Assembly: GCA_011947345.1 (NCBI GenBank)
Contig: JAAVTG010000069.1
Location: forward strand, 62,001 to 126,000
DNA length: 64,000 bases
Reading direction: 5' to 3'
Source of the DNA: Phytophthora quininea
Lineage: Eukaryota; Oomycota; Peronosporomycetes; Peronosporales; Peronosporaceae
The first letter of the stretch is position 1. Each line of letters opens with the position of its first letter. The notes under the pieces were generated by a model. That model saw nothing but the letters and a program-made list of their open reading frames with translations, searched no databases and had not been told where the DNA came from. Positions 1-11,678 of the stretch are shown here, one piece after another. A program made the translations under genes and the position numbers.

Positions 1-362
1 ACACTATAAAGTCCACTGCATGTAGCATGGCAACAGTTGAGTGCTATTCTGTTAAGATACTTTTGGTGCTCTCCGCCAAACGAAGAGGCGACGCTGTTCG
101 GTGCTATTGCCACAACACACTAGGAACCTCGTAGTGCAGGCTTCCTTGATAATCTCGATGGCCCCTCGCTGTCGGGCGATCTGGCTCTGGTGGCTGCCCC
201 CTTGCAGCTCTTTTAGGGTTTTTGACGTTGCTTGGCTTGCCGGGGAAGAAATGTTGGCGACGGACGTCACTACTGGTACTGGGACTATGAAAACAAACGG
301 GTCCTCCAGCGTCGAGCTGGGAGGACTTGAGGCGAATGGCTGGCTGGTTCTGCGACGCCAGG
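1..362. other. Unassigned flank downstream of the first gene
   Basis: No convincing gene. Short overlapping frames on both strands show no recognisable domain, and the segment lies 3' of the minus-strand gene that stops at 363, so it is probably its 3' UTR and intergenic DNA. Confidence 0.5.
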
Positions 363-2348
363 CTATCGTCGCCGACTGGTGAACCGCTGGAACAAGCCAG
401 AAGATGCCCGCTCGGGAACTTCATTCGCCCCCGGCAGGGAAGCTTTGCGTTGCAGCTCAGTCTTGCTGGACGTGAACGGGAAGCCGCGCCGCGTAACAGC
501 CTTGGACGCGTCCCTCTCTTCAGCAGCTTGAAGCAGCGACTGGCAATCGTGGAAACGAAGGTTCTCCGGACTCAGTACATTGTACACGGCATCGTCGTCA
601 TCGTGGACAGGACTCGGTTGGTTCGACGCGTTCGGATACGGCTCCAGGTGCGGACCAAACAGACTCGTCGCTGCCACACTGGCGTAGTAGCTCGATTTCG
701 GGTTCGCCATGGATGCCAAGTGGAGTCCATAGCCAGCCAACGAAGACGTCGACGACACCGTCGAGTAGTTGAGCGAAGTAACCGAGTTGCTGTGCTTCAA
801 CAGGTCGCACTTAGAGCTGTTGTGTCGAGGCAGAGAGTGGCCGATCTGGTTGTTGGTGATCTCGAATTCATCGTCGCCGCCGGAGCTAGGGTTCGTCACC
901 GACGGGCACACAAAAAGCGAGTCCATCGATCCTTCACGGTCGTCGTTCTCGGGTGAGTTCTTTGAACGTAACGACTGACGAAGCTGGTTCACCTGGTCAT
1001 CCAACAGCGAGTCTAGCGCCGAGGAACTGCTGCGGACGCTTCGGATGTTGCTCGAAGCGAGGTCAGCGGCCGTAAGCTCCAAGTCAGCGAAATACCGGTT
1101 GTTATCGTGCTCCTGTTCAAACGGGACGGGAGACGAGGTCTTGCGCATGGAGCCACCCTCGGTGCTGGTGTCAGACATGCACTCTTCGTCCATGCCACGC
1201 CACCGCTGACGACGAGACTTTACCAGGTCGTAGTTGAATCCGTAATTGCTGCCGCGCGTAATTTCATCTGCTGTGGGGAGTGCGCCTCAATCGAAGACTG
1301 CTCGCCAAAGATCGAGTTCAGGTCCGAGTTGTAGTCGTGCACCGTCGGCTCTGAGGACTCGCCGATGAGGTTCTCCGTGTACTGCGTAAGTTTGTCCAGC
1401 TGCGATCGCAGCATCGACGAGCGGTTGATCTGCTGCTGAAGACGAATCTCTAGCATGGCGTTCTTCACCTCGAGTCGCTCGTTCTTCTGACACACTGCAT
1501 CGTACTTGGTCTGCAGCTCCGTGTGCGCCTGTTCAATTTCTCGGCATTTCTTCTCCAACGACGACTCCACAGGGGCAACAGGCTCCGAGAACGACGCATC
1601 GCTGAGCCTGGGCGCACTCTGGGAGTGGACAAGACCAGCTGACGACAGAGCCTCGATCCATTGCGCGTTGGTAGCCACCATCTTCTCCAGCACTGCTTTC
1701 ATGTCGTGCGTCTCTTTTCCAAAACTCCAAGTGGTGGTCGAATATCGACGGAGTCTGGTTGTTGACAGGTCGTGCCGGTGACGGCAACGGCGACGGCGAA
1801 GCCGAGCGCATGGAGCGCGACGTGGGCGACGTCGACGCCGGTCTCAAGAACGACGCAAACATCGTCGGGTCCTGCTTTTTGGCCAGCCCCACCGCCGGCC
1901 GGACGTCGCCTGCTGACTGGAAGGGCCTTCTACTGGCTAATCTCCTGGTTGGCTGCCGCCTAGGGCCTTCCGGGGCCCAAGGACCCATCGAAGCCGACAG
2001 GTCCACGGGGCCCGGCGACGCCTCGGGCGACTCTGGCGACAGGTCGGTGATGGTGAATCTGCCCTTGACCTGCGTCTTGCCCTTGCGCACCGACGCGCTA
2101 GAAGAGGAGAGCTCCTCGCTGCTATTGTTGTTGTCCTGCTTGAGCTCCAGCACGTCCACGGAACTGATGGACAGGCGCGGCGCGTCGCTGTCCAGCTCGT
2201 CGTCGGGTACGTCTGTCACTACGAACTTGCGCGGCGTGCGGAGCTTCCTGCCAGTGATTTTGGGCATCGAGCGGCGGCGCTCGGACATGCGCTGCTCGAC
2301 CGTGCGCACGTCCACCTGCATGGGGGCCGAAGTGCTGGTTGTGGTCAT
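363..2348 (-). CDS. Serine-rich coiled-coil protein, function unknown
   Basis: I do not recognise the family. The reading frame starts at ATG 2348 (MTTTSTSAPMQVDVRT) and stops at 363. It moves out of frame near 1705 and back near 1240, so the middle third (1220-1702) lies in a different frame from both ends. Continuity is supported because the downstream frame reads through (FNYDLVKSRRQRWRG) directly before MDEECMSDTS. The N-terminal third is basic and Ser/Pro-rich, the middle is a clear coiled coil (KKCREIEQAHTELQTKYDAV, then residues rich in E/Q/L), and the C-terminal third is Ser/Asn-rich and probably disordered. No signal peptide or membrane segment is visible. A cytoskeletal or regulatory adaptor is possible but not shown. 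The two frame changes could be assembly errors or mark a decaying gene. Confidence 0.6.
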
Positions 2349-3791
2349 GGCCTGGAACTGAGTGGCGCCTCTGCGGGCGGAGGAGGCTCCTGGTGGCTAT
2401 TTTTCTAGACTGCGACGCAAGGGCTGGATAGGTCGGTACGTATACGTGGAGCACGAGCAGTCCGCTTAGCGGCGCGTTGCGGAGCGAGCCACAAGCCGCA
2501 AGCTTGCCACGGAGGTCTCCAGTCTGATACTAAAGCGCTCGAGCGCCTCCCCACACAAAGCGCGACAGTCAGGGAGAGGGGCACGGATTAGGCTTGCACC
2601 GAGTATACGGACTATTGACTTGCGCTGAGTATGGTACGAGCCCACCTATTTTTGCGAGGCAAAGAGCAGATTCACCTCCACTTTTGCGAAACATCGGAAA
2701 ATCCAACAACTTTCTGACTTGATGTTTGTATACTAGGCGATAGATGAAACACCAACACGTGCTGGAAAGCTGGTCAGCCATCTCCGCATTCTTTTCGCGT
2801 GCATTGACCGAGCCTGTTGATGCGGCTCCTAGCAACAGATCGCTGCATTTTCTCTCCGAGAAAAGCTTGCGATCGCTGTCTGCCGCTGGACGATCAAATT
2901 GAACACGGTGGAGCTAGCACGAGAACAGTGTATAAATATCGCACATTTGCGGCGAGAGATTTTAGAAACCAAGCCCCGGTGCCATATAAAACCGGATGCA
3001 ATCGCAGCGTTCGACGAAGCTGCTTCCAGCGGCACCGCGATGCTGGGTGGCTGCCATGCGCGTTTTCAGCGGCGGCTGGTGACCATCTTCCGGCTAGTGA
3101 CCATCTTGCGGCTAGAAGAGAACTCTCCACCTGATTTCTACACACAGCAGGGCAAAATTAACGCAGCTGGGGAAACCTGCTGGCCGAGATGGCTTGTACA
3201 GTCCAACAAATGTTTTGTTTCAGCAGTGCAAGCAATTTGCATGCAGCGATGTTGCAGTTATAGTGGGCCCCTTGAAAACCTCTTCATAGTGATCAATATG
3301 ATCACTTTGAAGGGGTGAAACGACTGGCTGCCGCAGTTCCCGACACTTGATCATTGCGCAGGTGCCATTTCCCACAGCTCATTTCGGCTTTTCGTTGCGT
3401 GTGTGTGTGTTCTTCTTCTCCGACTGGACTTCTGGAGAGGCCTCTCTTTCACAGTGGAGGCCCCAGGGTCGTGCAATCTCGCCCCGAAGCTGAGCTCGCG
3501 CCTCGTGTGCAGGCTCGGCGGTTTTTGTGAGGGACAAGCGAAGCAAACAGTCGGATAGCAAAGTCTCGGTTGTCGAGCATTTGGACCGCCTGGAGCCTCG
3601 TGCCCCTCGCTGGAAAATTTGCTCCAACTGATCGATGGCTCCATATTCCCAATCTTTTATGCTAGTCACTTGGACGATAATGCTGGAGACCAACCATGGA
3701 GCAGATATACAAAATCAATTGCATGTTGGTAGTGGTAAGAAGCATAGGTGATATTCTTCAGCAACGGAATTGCTGGAGAAGAGCTACGAGG
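2349..3791. other. Long intergenic region, no gene assigned
   Basis: About 1.4 kb between two minus-strand genes. An open plus-strand frame at 2899-3318 begins with a helix-like stretch (ELAREQCINIAHLRREILET) but lacks a convincing start, continuation or family match. Two nearly identical 15-mers (tagtgaccatcttgcggc type) lie side by side near 3080-3110. The 5' UTR and promoter of the minus-strand gene starting at 2348 should lie at the left end. Confidence 0.5.
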
Positions 3792-4759
3792 CTAGTCGTT
3801 GCGGAATTTGGGCTCTGTCTTGCTCAAGACGGCGCCTACTGCCTGCACCAGGTCGTCGCTGTAGAGCACTGCCGCATTGTGGTAGCGGATCTGCTGCAGC
3901 GAGTCGGTCGTGGAATGGTCTCGCTGGTAGTTGATCGTCTGCTTGATCCCGCGGATAGTCAGCGGACTCTTCTTGGCGATTGCCTTGGCCACCTCATCAA
4001 CATGCGCCACCAGCGCCTCCTGATCGGGCAAAGCCTTCAGCACAAGGCCTAGCTTCTCCGCCTCTAATCCGCCAAAATTTCGTCCCGTGAAGGCGAGCTC
4101 TTTCGCTTGACGCTCCCCACCAGCTTCGGCAGTCTCTGTAGCGTTCCCACGTCGGCGATGATCGCCAGATCCACCTCCTTCACAGAAAACACTGCGCTTA
4201 CATCCGAGTAGCACAAGTCGCAGGCTGTGATAAAGTCCACTCCGGCACCGATGCAGGCGCCGTGCACCGCCGCAATGACCGGCACTCGACACTTCTCTGG
4301 TGCCGAAATGACCTGCTGGAACTTGTCAATTACCCGCATGAGTCTCTCCCTCTTGCGGCCGTCGCAGGGCTCCTCCATCGCCACCTTCTGCATGCTGGAG
4401 AACACATCCAGATCCATGCCGCTGGTGAATCCGCGACCTTCTCCAGACACCACCACGGCCTTGACGCTTGGGTCCTGCTCCACTATCTCAAACGCTTGTG
4501 CCAGCTCCACCCACATCTGCATGTTCATGGCGTTCACCACCTTGGGGCGATTGAGTTTCATGTGCAAAACACCGGAAGATGCGTCATCGTCTGCGAACTT
4601 CAGCGCCAACGTGTCGAACGCGGTGGAAGCCACGTCGATATGTTTAGGAGGCCCCGTCATCCAGTCCACGAGGTGCTCGCGGTTGCTTTTGGTGGACAAG
4701 CAGCGCAGCGAGGCGCAGGGTCGTGAGCGAGAGAGCACAGAGCGGAGCGACAACATCAT
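3792..4759 (-). CDS. ECH1: Delta(3,5)-delta(2,4)-dienoyl-CoA isomerase, enoyl-CoA hydratase family
   Basis: Crotonase-fold enzyme that shifts conjugated double bonds during beta-oxidation of unsaturated fatty acids with odd-numbered double bonds. ATG 4759 (or 4756) is followed by MMLSLRSVLSRSRPCASLRC, a basic, Ser-rich, acid-free presequence typical of mitochondrial import. The core carries the oxyanion-hole segment near SGEGRGFTSGMDL and the ECH1-specific acidic residues: Asp in GAGVDFITACD, Glu in VKEVDLAI and Asp in ADVGTLQRLPKLVG. Those three positions match the catalytic Asp/Glu/Asp of mammalian ECH1, which separates it from ordinary enoyl-CoA hydratases. The frame breaks once near 4120 and resumes as GERQAKELAFTGRNFGG to the stop at 3792. 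The C-terminus TEPKFRND does not look like a peroxisomal PTS1, so mitochondria are the favoured location. The next gene starts divergently only about 70 bp away. Confidence 0.9.
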
Positions 4760-4829
4760 GGGGTGGATCAAAAAGTGAAACGACTTCAAGATAGTATATA
4801 AACCGTCGAGATCTTGAAAGGGTTCCGAC

Positions 4830-7800
4830 GTGGAAGGCGATGGCATGAGCGACGGTCTGGACGCCAGCTTCGCGGTGCTGAGCGACGTGAGCGCGCGCAA
4901 CCGGGCGCTGCAGGCGAGACTACGCAGCAGTCTCCCGCTTCTATGGAAGAACGACGCGCTGGTGCTGACGAACGCGGCGTCGCGGCGGCGGCGACCAGCA
5001 CACAGCAGCGTCTTTACTTCAGACCAGGAACGCACCGAAGCGGACGGCATGTTGCTGGCCCTGGAGGACACGACGCACGTGCAGGCCAGCAGGAGGTACA
5101 GACGCAGAGTGGAATGGGAGGTGGCGAGGCGTATTGCGAGGGTGGATAGAGAGCTGCAGCAGTACCCTCCAGGACAAAGGTTCTGGAACAGGAGGAAGGC
5201 GGAGATTCCCAAGCCAACGAACGTTACGTATCGGCGTGGCGGTGGAGGAGGAACCAATGTGAAGGAGAAAACTGAAGAAGTTCGAAGAGTGAACAATGCT
5301 GGAGCAGGGCAGAGGAATGGTGGAGGAGCGACAACTGAAAACGGTCGACGAAGCAACAATTCTGCTGTGCGATCGGGTTTGAGTCTGGGAGTTACTTCGG
5401 AAAGAAGGAGGGTGCAAACTGATGTGGCAACGAGTCCGCATCGGGTTTATGGTGATCGCTCTGAGGATAAAGAAAATGAGACCGTGAACGTGTCGAATGT
5501 GGGTCGAGTTGAGAAGAGAGCAGTATGGAGGTCTCCAAGCCCGACAAAGTCGACGGATAATCAGCCTCCAAGTCCTATGGACGAACTGAAAGCTGCTTCA
5601 AATGAAATTCCACTTCACAATGAGCCTACGGACGACGAACCCGAGGCTATTGTCGAGACAGCTGAACCTGTTGTTGAAGCAGCACCTGAACCTGTTGTCA
5701 AAGCATGGGTTCCACCGGTACAGAATGAACTGGATGGCCCTCGGCAGACGGATGATGTCATGAAGGAGAACCACGAGGACAAGAAAGTTGAACATATCGA
5801 GGAACGCAAAATGAGTGAGTCTGACGCAGCTTCTGAAGAATGGGGCAGTCCAACGGCTAAAGCTCAGACAGAGAAACGCTCTTCGTCGTCGATTGGGAGA
5901 CAAGTGTTGTCGGAGTTCCGCACGATGCCGTCTGTAGCTTCGTTTGGCGCACGGCCGGAGATTTCGACTGGTGGGCTGGGAGGACCTGGCAATAAGCGAC
6001 TCAACGCGGATGTACTTCGCCGATTGTTTAGCGATTTAGATTCGGATCACGACGGCCATGTGAACCGCGTCGAGACGTGCATGGCTCTTCACCGTCTGCA
6101 GATATCTGTCCCGACGACGAAAATTATATCGTTCTTTCGCCACATTCACTCCCCGACCGGTGGCAAGAGAGTTCGCAGCCGCAGAGCTCAGCACGCTCCG
6201 ATGAATGAAGTGATCAACTACAAGGAGTTTGTTGCATTTGTTACCGCAGCCTACGACCAGCAACAGCAACAAAAGGTGCGACGGAACAATCCACCGCGAC
6301 AACAGCCAAGAAGTGCGCCTCATGAGCACCCGCCACCGCCGACGCCGTCGACTTCGTTACCAATTTTTGCCAAACCGATTAGCACAAACGAAGTCGCATC
6401 ACTGATTCGACATTCTCCAACAATGCCGGCAGAGCGAGAAGGACGAGTCTACGAATTGCATCCTGACGATGAAGTTGAGTCGTTCGAGGAGGGGTGATTC
6501 GGAGCATTCCTGATATTCTGGTTACCAGGGTAATGACCGAAGCTGAAGCCCCGGCGATAAGAGCAAAAGACCAAGAAACAGCGCTCAAGGCAGTGCGACA
6601 GAGCTTGGAATCTTTTGTTGGAAAGGAGGCAATCGACGACAAGGTAAGCAAATGTCTCCCCTTTCGTTGTTTCACGATACTTACGGGACGGTATGATGTA
6701 TTGTTTAGACTGTAAGCGAGATAGCCCAAGAGCTGTTAAGGGATCAATTGCGAGCGCTTGGTACTAGTGGTCGGTTAGATGCCGATGAGGACGTGACCGG
6801 ATTGGAGCGGGCTGCGGCTTACTACAACCAACAAGCCGACCGTGACGATGCTGTGAGTGATTCTGTTGTTGATGACTCCAGTCCTAAAGATTTAGAGAGT
6901 TGGGTGGAGATACTCACAGAAGAACAAGTGAGCGGGGTTGTTCAACAGCTTTGGAAAAACAGAGAGCGTAAGATTTCTCTCGCTCAGCCCGAGATCGAGG
7001 AGGCGGCTGAAAGTGCTGTGGATATCATTAAAAGAACAGAAGACTCCAGTCAGTTGGTAGATCAAGCCACGGATACGTACGACCTCACCAGTGGACCCAC
7101 AGAACCTGAAGACGTAGTGCCAGTCACTGCATCTGATACTGCTGACACTGCATCTGAAGTGCAGCCCGCCATGGACACCCAAGAATCAACGGTGCCGGCA
7201 TCGAAAAGCGTTGATAACGACCCACAACTTGGAGCAATCATGGCTTCGTTATCTAACAATATCGATATGCAAGACCTTTTGCTGCTGCGACCTCGATGTA
7301 CGTCTTGCAGCAGCAACACCGAAGGGTCCAGATTTCGGCACAAGAACAACCAGCAAACTCGTTTCAGATTGGAGACGCGAACTCTTCAGAGAAAGCTGCT
7401 GTGAATGAAGAAGCGGTCAATTTTGATCCGAGTTCTGCAGAAGAGGAGAGTGAAAGCGCACCGTCGCAAGTCAGCCAGAGTGACCAAGAACTGGAAAAGT
7501 CGAGTTCAGTATTGAACAAGTCTGCACCGATGGTGATCAAGGTTGTCGATTCTATCAGCAATATGAGCAGCAGTATGGAGGACATGACTCCGAGAAGCTT
7601 GTCTGTGAGCAGCAGTGTCAGCAACTCGACATTAGATGACCACCGCGCTTACGGTATCTATCACGAGATCAGCCAGCACCATCATCGATATCGACGCTAC
7701 GATCAACGTCGCGGTCGAAAGTCTGTGCTTAGCAGTCGTTCTGGAAGTAGTATTCCAGACTCCGTGTGTAGCGCAGAGCTATCAGAAGGCGAACTGGATG

Positions 7801-8176
7801 GAGAAGAAGCCGTGGACCTCAGTGATGGAGAAATCTTTGGCGAATACAGACGAACGTATTTGCGCCGTAAGAGAGTTTCGAGAGAGAAAACGAGTATCGA
7901 CGGCAGTGATGGATTTCACCGCTCAATTGAATCAGGAGAGATGCCACGAATCGTAAGTTCCTGCAGGCTACGCTCTTTTGGGAGTGCTAACGTTGTGATT
8001 CTCTTTCCTTTTCCTACTGACAGACGAAAACGCATGCAAGGTTTCGCCGCCGACTCATAGCGCGATCGACTTCCTCATCTGTCGAATCGGGTGAAGTAGA
8101 AGACGGCGCACTCTCCGAATCCCTTCCCACAGCAAGTTGTGGTACATGGAGTGTGACGCGAAATCACAGCTCATAA
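4830..8176 (+). CDS. EF-hand protein, copy 1 of an inverted gene pair
   Basis: Three exons: 4830-6643, 6709-7952 and 8024-8176, with a 65 bp and a 71 bp GT-AG intron. The second intron has a CTAAC branch-point-like site near 7987. The N-terminal 130 residues are basic and helical (ARNRALQARLRSSLPLLWKN; RRYRRRVEWEVARRIARVDR). They are followed by a long Ser/Glu/Pro-rich low-complexity region and then an EF-hand at about 6038-6240 with the loop DSDHDGHVNRVE and a partner half reading INYKEFVAFV. The C-terminal half is acidic and Ser-rich. Two frame changes are seen: near 6493, where copy 2 has one extra A and reads through, and near 7275 in a T4 run, which both copies share. It overlaps the convergent gene by 13 bp. 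Known EF-hand families suggest Ca2+ binding; the partner and process are unknown. Confidence 0.75.
6644..6708 (+). other. 65 bp spliceosomal intron
   Basis: The donor gtaagc follows GACAAG and the acceptor tttag precedes ACTGTAAGC. Removal joins AIDDK to TVSEIAQELL in frame. Copy 2 has an intron of exactly the same length at 28470-28534, which supports the call. Confidence 0.85.
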
Positions 8177-9133
8177 TCTTCGTCACCACTCACTTCGCTG
8201 GTCCCTTCGTCATCATCCATGGTTTCCAGCAGCTCCATGATCTCTGGGTCGGGTTCACTGCCAGATGAAAGAAGTCCATCACTCGCAGCAGTTGCTTTCG
8301 CCGTCGAGGATGAACTTCCTTCAGTTTTGGCGGAGGCAATCAGCATTCCAGCACTCTTTGCCTTCTTCGCAACCTTCTTTGTGTAGGCAGGTTCGGCTGT
8401 CGACGTGGACTTCGCTGCTGGAACCTTCGCCGGGGTAGCCATTGTTCGCGTTCTGCTGTTGCTTTGAGAAGAGTCTGGAGGTTCTCCACTACCACGCTGG
8501 GAAGGCTCTGACAAGAACTCGAGATCCAAACGAGGTATCGACTTAGCAGCTTGCTTCCCTCGGACGGATCCTTTCTTCTGAGCTGCACGACGACGTTGGC
8601 GCTTGTTTTCTTCGTCTTCCAACTGCTGCTTCCATGCCAGTTCAAGACCAAACTTTTGCTGAAGCTCATCCTGTGCGTCGCGGATGTTGACCTACCAGGA
8701 CAGATTGTCGGAGCTCAACCAAAGAAGGCATCACACTAGCGGCCGTACCTTGCCGTTCTTCTCTGAATGAATTACGGCTTCCACAGCCTCGGAGAGTGCT
8801 TCCAGAGGATCCTTGAAAGCGTAAGAAGCAGTGCTGACATTAGAAATGGACCGATGACTGCCGTAGTTGTAAATGTCAAACCTCCGGCATCTCAATATGA
8901 GCTGCATTGCACTTAGAGATCAGATCAGCAAGCGATCGCTGCGCTTGACGACGATTCATCCTCGCTTCTTGGTAAACTCCGTCGCTTGTTGACAACTTCA
9001 GCAACTGGGTGGTCAGTCCCTATCTCGTACACATTGGGACGAGGTTCTTCTTCGTCATTTCTCCTGCTCCACTTCAACGGTAGGAACACTTAAACAAATA
9101 TTACGCCCATGTTCATACTTACCCTCTCATCAT
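8164..9133 (-). CDS. Unknown Ala/Ser/Lys-rich acidic-tailed protein, likely nuclear
   Basis: No family recognised. The best-supported exon runs from VNIRDAQDELQQKFGLELAW through a basic tract (NKRQRRRAAQKKGSVRGKQ) to an acidic C-terminus ETMDDDEGTSEVSGDEDYEL, stop at 8164. A 57 bp intron (8692-8748) joins it upstream to SYAFKDPLEALSEAVEAVIH. Further upstream I can follow LKLSTSDGVYQEARMNRRQA and AAHIEMPE only by accepting one-base frame changes near 8883, 9000 and 9060. A candidate start is the tandem ATG at 9133/9130 followed by a gtaagt donor at 9122, but the exon 1 junction is uncertain. The KR-rich tract looks like a nuclear localisation signal. It lies just 20 bp downstream of the stop of the next gene on the same strand and overlaps the tail of the EF-hand gene. 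It could be a pseudogene. Confidence 0.5.
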
Positions 9134-9152
9134 GGCTTTCGTTGCCTAGGAA

Positions 9153-10473
9153 TTACTTGGCCACCGCCATGGCCTCGTCGTCTTGCTCGTACTCACGTAG
9201 AGCAGCTTCCAGTCCTTCGTTCAAAAGTTGGTCCACTTTCGTGGCGACGGACGGTCCCACGCGCTCCAGTTGCTTGGCCTGAGCTCCGGACTTGATCACC
9301 ACCGTCGAGTCTCGGATCTGTTTGGCCGCTCGCAGTCGCGCCAGTCCACGCTGCGAGTGGCCGTGCTGCATCTCATAGTTGCCCAACCGCACGAGCTGAT
9401 CCACCAGCGTCTGGTTCTCCTTCTTCTCGGCCGGCATGGCCTCCACCTGCTCCTGGATGCGGCTCTTCTTGACGTGCTTCTTGCTGCTGGCCACGGGACT
9501 CGTGGCCTCCACAGCCAGTTGGTCTGCAGAGTCGTCGCTGTCACTGTCCAGCACCACGCTGCTGCGCTTGCGCTTGGGCAGGTCTTGCATCAGCGTGCGC
9601 TTCTGGCGTCGTGCTAGGCGTGGGGACGGCGTGGCTGCAGCCTCGTTCTGCTTGGTCTCGGTGCCGTACTTGAGTCGTAGTTGCTCCAGCGCCTCCTGCA
9701 TCTCCATACACTGCACCTCGTGGTCCACAGCGCTGCGGAGCGCCAGGATCGCTTCACGCAGAGCCGTCCAGGGGTTCTATGGCGGTGTATTGTTAGCGCT
9801 GGTTGAAGTGCAGAGGACACAGAGAGAGAACTCACCTCTGGCAGCTGGATGCCTTGCTCATCACACTTCATCAACAGGTCCGACAGCAGCGCGTTCGCCT
9901 GCTTGCCGTTCATCTTGGCGTGGAGCTCTTGAGCTGCTGGTGGCGGTGGTGGAAACTCAACGGTGAGAGAAGCCTGCAACGCTTCGTCGCAGACCGTACT
10001 TATCGCGGGCTACCAATACCTACCAACGACCTTTCGCGGATTTGCTGGTTGGTCATGGAGGACAATAGCAATAACCTGTCGACATGGGCGAGCGTCCCAA
10101 GCGCCCTTGCGATGAGCAAGCCGTTGTAGAGAACTTGTAGTAAGGTTAGAGCTGCTTTGCTGCCTGCAACGACAAAAGCATCTTGATCAGAGCTGTTGTT
10201 GCTGCTTTCGAACGTGCCAAATTGACACGGCAATGTTTGACTCTTTGTCAGCGGCAACAGCAACTTTTCATTGACGTTTTCCAGCGTCAGCAGCGTAGCG
10301 AGGTCTCCATTGCGTCTTGAAACCTCCGAGCTCAACACGTTTGTCAGTCTCATACCATGAAGCTCTGGGCGATTCTTGGTCTTGGTCGTTGTCAGCATTT
10401 GCTGCAATGATATGGGTCTTCTTAAAATTGCACCCGCATGCACCACCGCCGTTGCGTATCGCTTCCTATGCAT
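9153..10473 (-). CDS. Protein with a DNA polymerase beta-like N-terminal (8 kDa) helix-hairpin-helix domain
   Basis: Read as three exons on the minus strand: 10024-10473, 9836-9973 and 9153-9776, with introns of 50 bp (9974-10023) and 59 bp (9777-9835). Both have GT-AG ends and preserve frame (ERSL/ASLTVEF and IQLPE/NPWTALRE). The last exon contains an NLS-like KRTLMQDLPKRKRSSV, an acidic serine cluster, and then IKSGAQAKQLERVGPSVATK. The latter closely matches the helix-hairpin-helix of the Pol beta/Pol lambda/TdT 8 kDa domain (GAxAKxLxGVGxxIxxKI). No polymerase palm domain is present, so a DNA-binding adaptor is more likely than a polymerase. ATG 10473 (MHRKRYATAVVHAG) is the first methionine of the longest frame. 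The first exon is unrecognised and could instead be a separate gene. Confidence 0.6.
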
Positions 10474-10698
10474 CTTCCAGACACAGCAGCCGCCGAGCAG
10501 CAGCAGAGAGGTCGTCGTCTGCTTCTCGCATTGCTTCCTCTTGACGATGTACAATACCTTATTTCGCTACTCATACTTTTCCTCAGAATTTACATCTATC
10601 CAAAACCAAATTCAAACGTTTGAATTTTAAATAAAAAGGGCGCGACCGTCCATCCCTCCATTCTTGCATCCACCACGTACTTCCCAACCTCTAAGAAA
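10474..10698. promoter_or_regulatory. Short divergent intergenic region
   Basis: 225 bp separate two divergent start codons, so both promoters must lie here or overlap the 5' UTRs. An AT-rich patch (tttgaattttaaataaaa near 10619-10636) is the only notable motif. Position is the sole evidence. Confidence 0.4.
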
Positions 10699-11460
10699 AT
10701 GCAGGACGACGACGTCTTCATGGTGTCCCCCATGGACGCCAGTGGCGCGGAACGGCTGCGACGCGTGCGCGCCTGCATTAAGCAAACTTTCAGTCCTGGC
10801 GGCCCAGGACGCCGCACCAAGCGCGCCCTCGAGATGCCTGCAGCCGCCCCTTCCCCGCCAAGACGCCTCGGACCAAGCTACGACAGAGAATCGAGAAGGC
10901 CGCCGAGGTCTCCGCCGACGAGCTCTTCTTCCGGCAGTTTGGCAGCGAGGAGGACCTACTGAACGAAGAGATCGATCTGTTCAGGCCAAGCAAACCCGCA
11001 GCCAGGCCAGCGCCAGTGCCAACGCAGCCCTCCGGACCAATCAGCCACTTCTCCTTCGGGACGAGCAGGACCGCTACAGGATTTTCAAGCGCTCTACCAG
11101 CCCCTTCGACCAATACGAGTCAGCTGACGCGACCCAGTCGTCAGGACCCCGAGGAAAGCAGCCATCAAGAGAGCACGCGCTGGAGAGAGCAGTGCCGAGA
11201 AGGCTCTGCCTACGAGGAAGCCTCGTCTGGGAGGTATCTCTGCCAGGACGATCAACTACTCCAGTGCAGTCAGCACGTCCTTTGCAGCACCGGCGGTGGA
11301 TCCGAGACGGACCTTGTCTTTCGTGACGAAACGTGGAGACGAACTCGCCGGACCGCCGAGCTACTCGTCCAAGTTCTTGTCCAGGACGTCCCCAAGCAAG
11401 TTCCAGTTCTCGTTCAACGCGACGCGACTGTTCTCTCAGCGCCAAGCCCCGCTGCGGTAA
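10699..11460 (+). CDS. Basic Arg/Pro/Ser-rich protein, function unknown
   Basis: Starts at ATG 10699 (MQDDDVFMVSPMDASGAERL) and ends at TAA 11458-11460. The coding signal passes through three frames, with apparent one-base changes near 10868, 11060 and 11140. Recognisable blocks in order are RRVRACIKQTFSPGGPGRRT, KLRQRIEKAAEVSADELFFR, RDEQDRYRIFKRSTSPFDQY, KAAIKRARAGESSAEKALPT and a C-terminal SKFQFSFNATRLFSQRQAPL. The composition (K/R/S/P) with an acidic FFRQFGSEEDLLNEE patch suggests a small nuclear or chromatin-associated protein of about 250 residues, but nothing diagnostic is seen. It is divergent from the helix-hairpin-helix gene. The number of frame breaks in 760 bp is high even for this window, so decay cannot be excluded. 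Confidence 0.5.
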
Positions 11461-11678
11461 TTTAATGACTGAGCTTTGCTAGTCGAGGCGTCAAGACAAG
11501 ATGCAAGATTTATTGGCCGTAAGAAGTACGTTGCAGTAGACCAGCGAGAAACAGAGTGCCCCGTGTAGTTGTAGCTGAAAAAGACATTTCTCATGTCATG
11601 ACGCGTTGTTTGTTGTGCTAAGTACTCTTTCCTGCGTCCATGAGAGAAAATTTACTTGGTGTGAGATCGACTGACGCT

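Noticed and set aside
2899..3318. Plus-strand frame with a histone-fold-like beginning
   Set aside because: No ATG at its start (TTG), later part unrelated, no clear family.
4760..5359. Minus-strand N-terminal extension of the ECH1 frame
   Set aside because: It is antisense to the EF-hand gene, and a good mitochondrial presequence starts at 4759.
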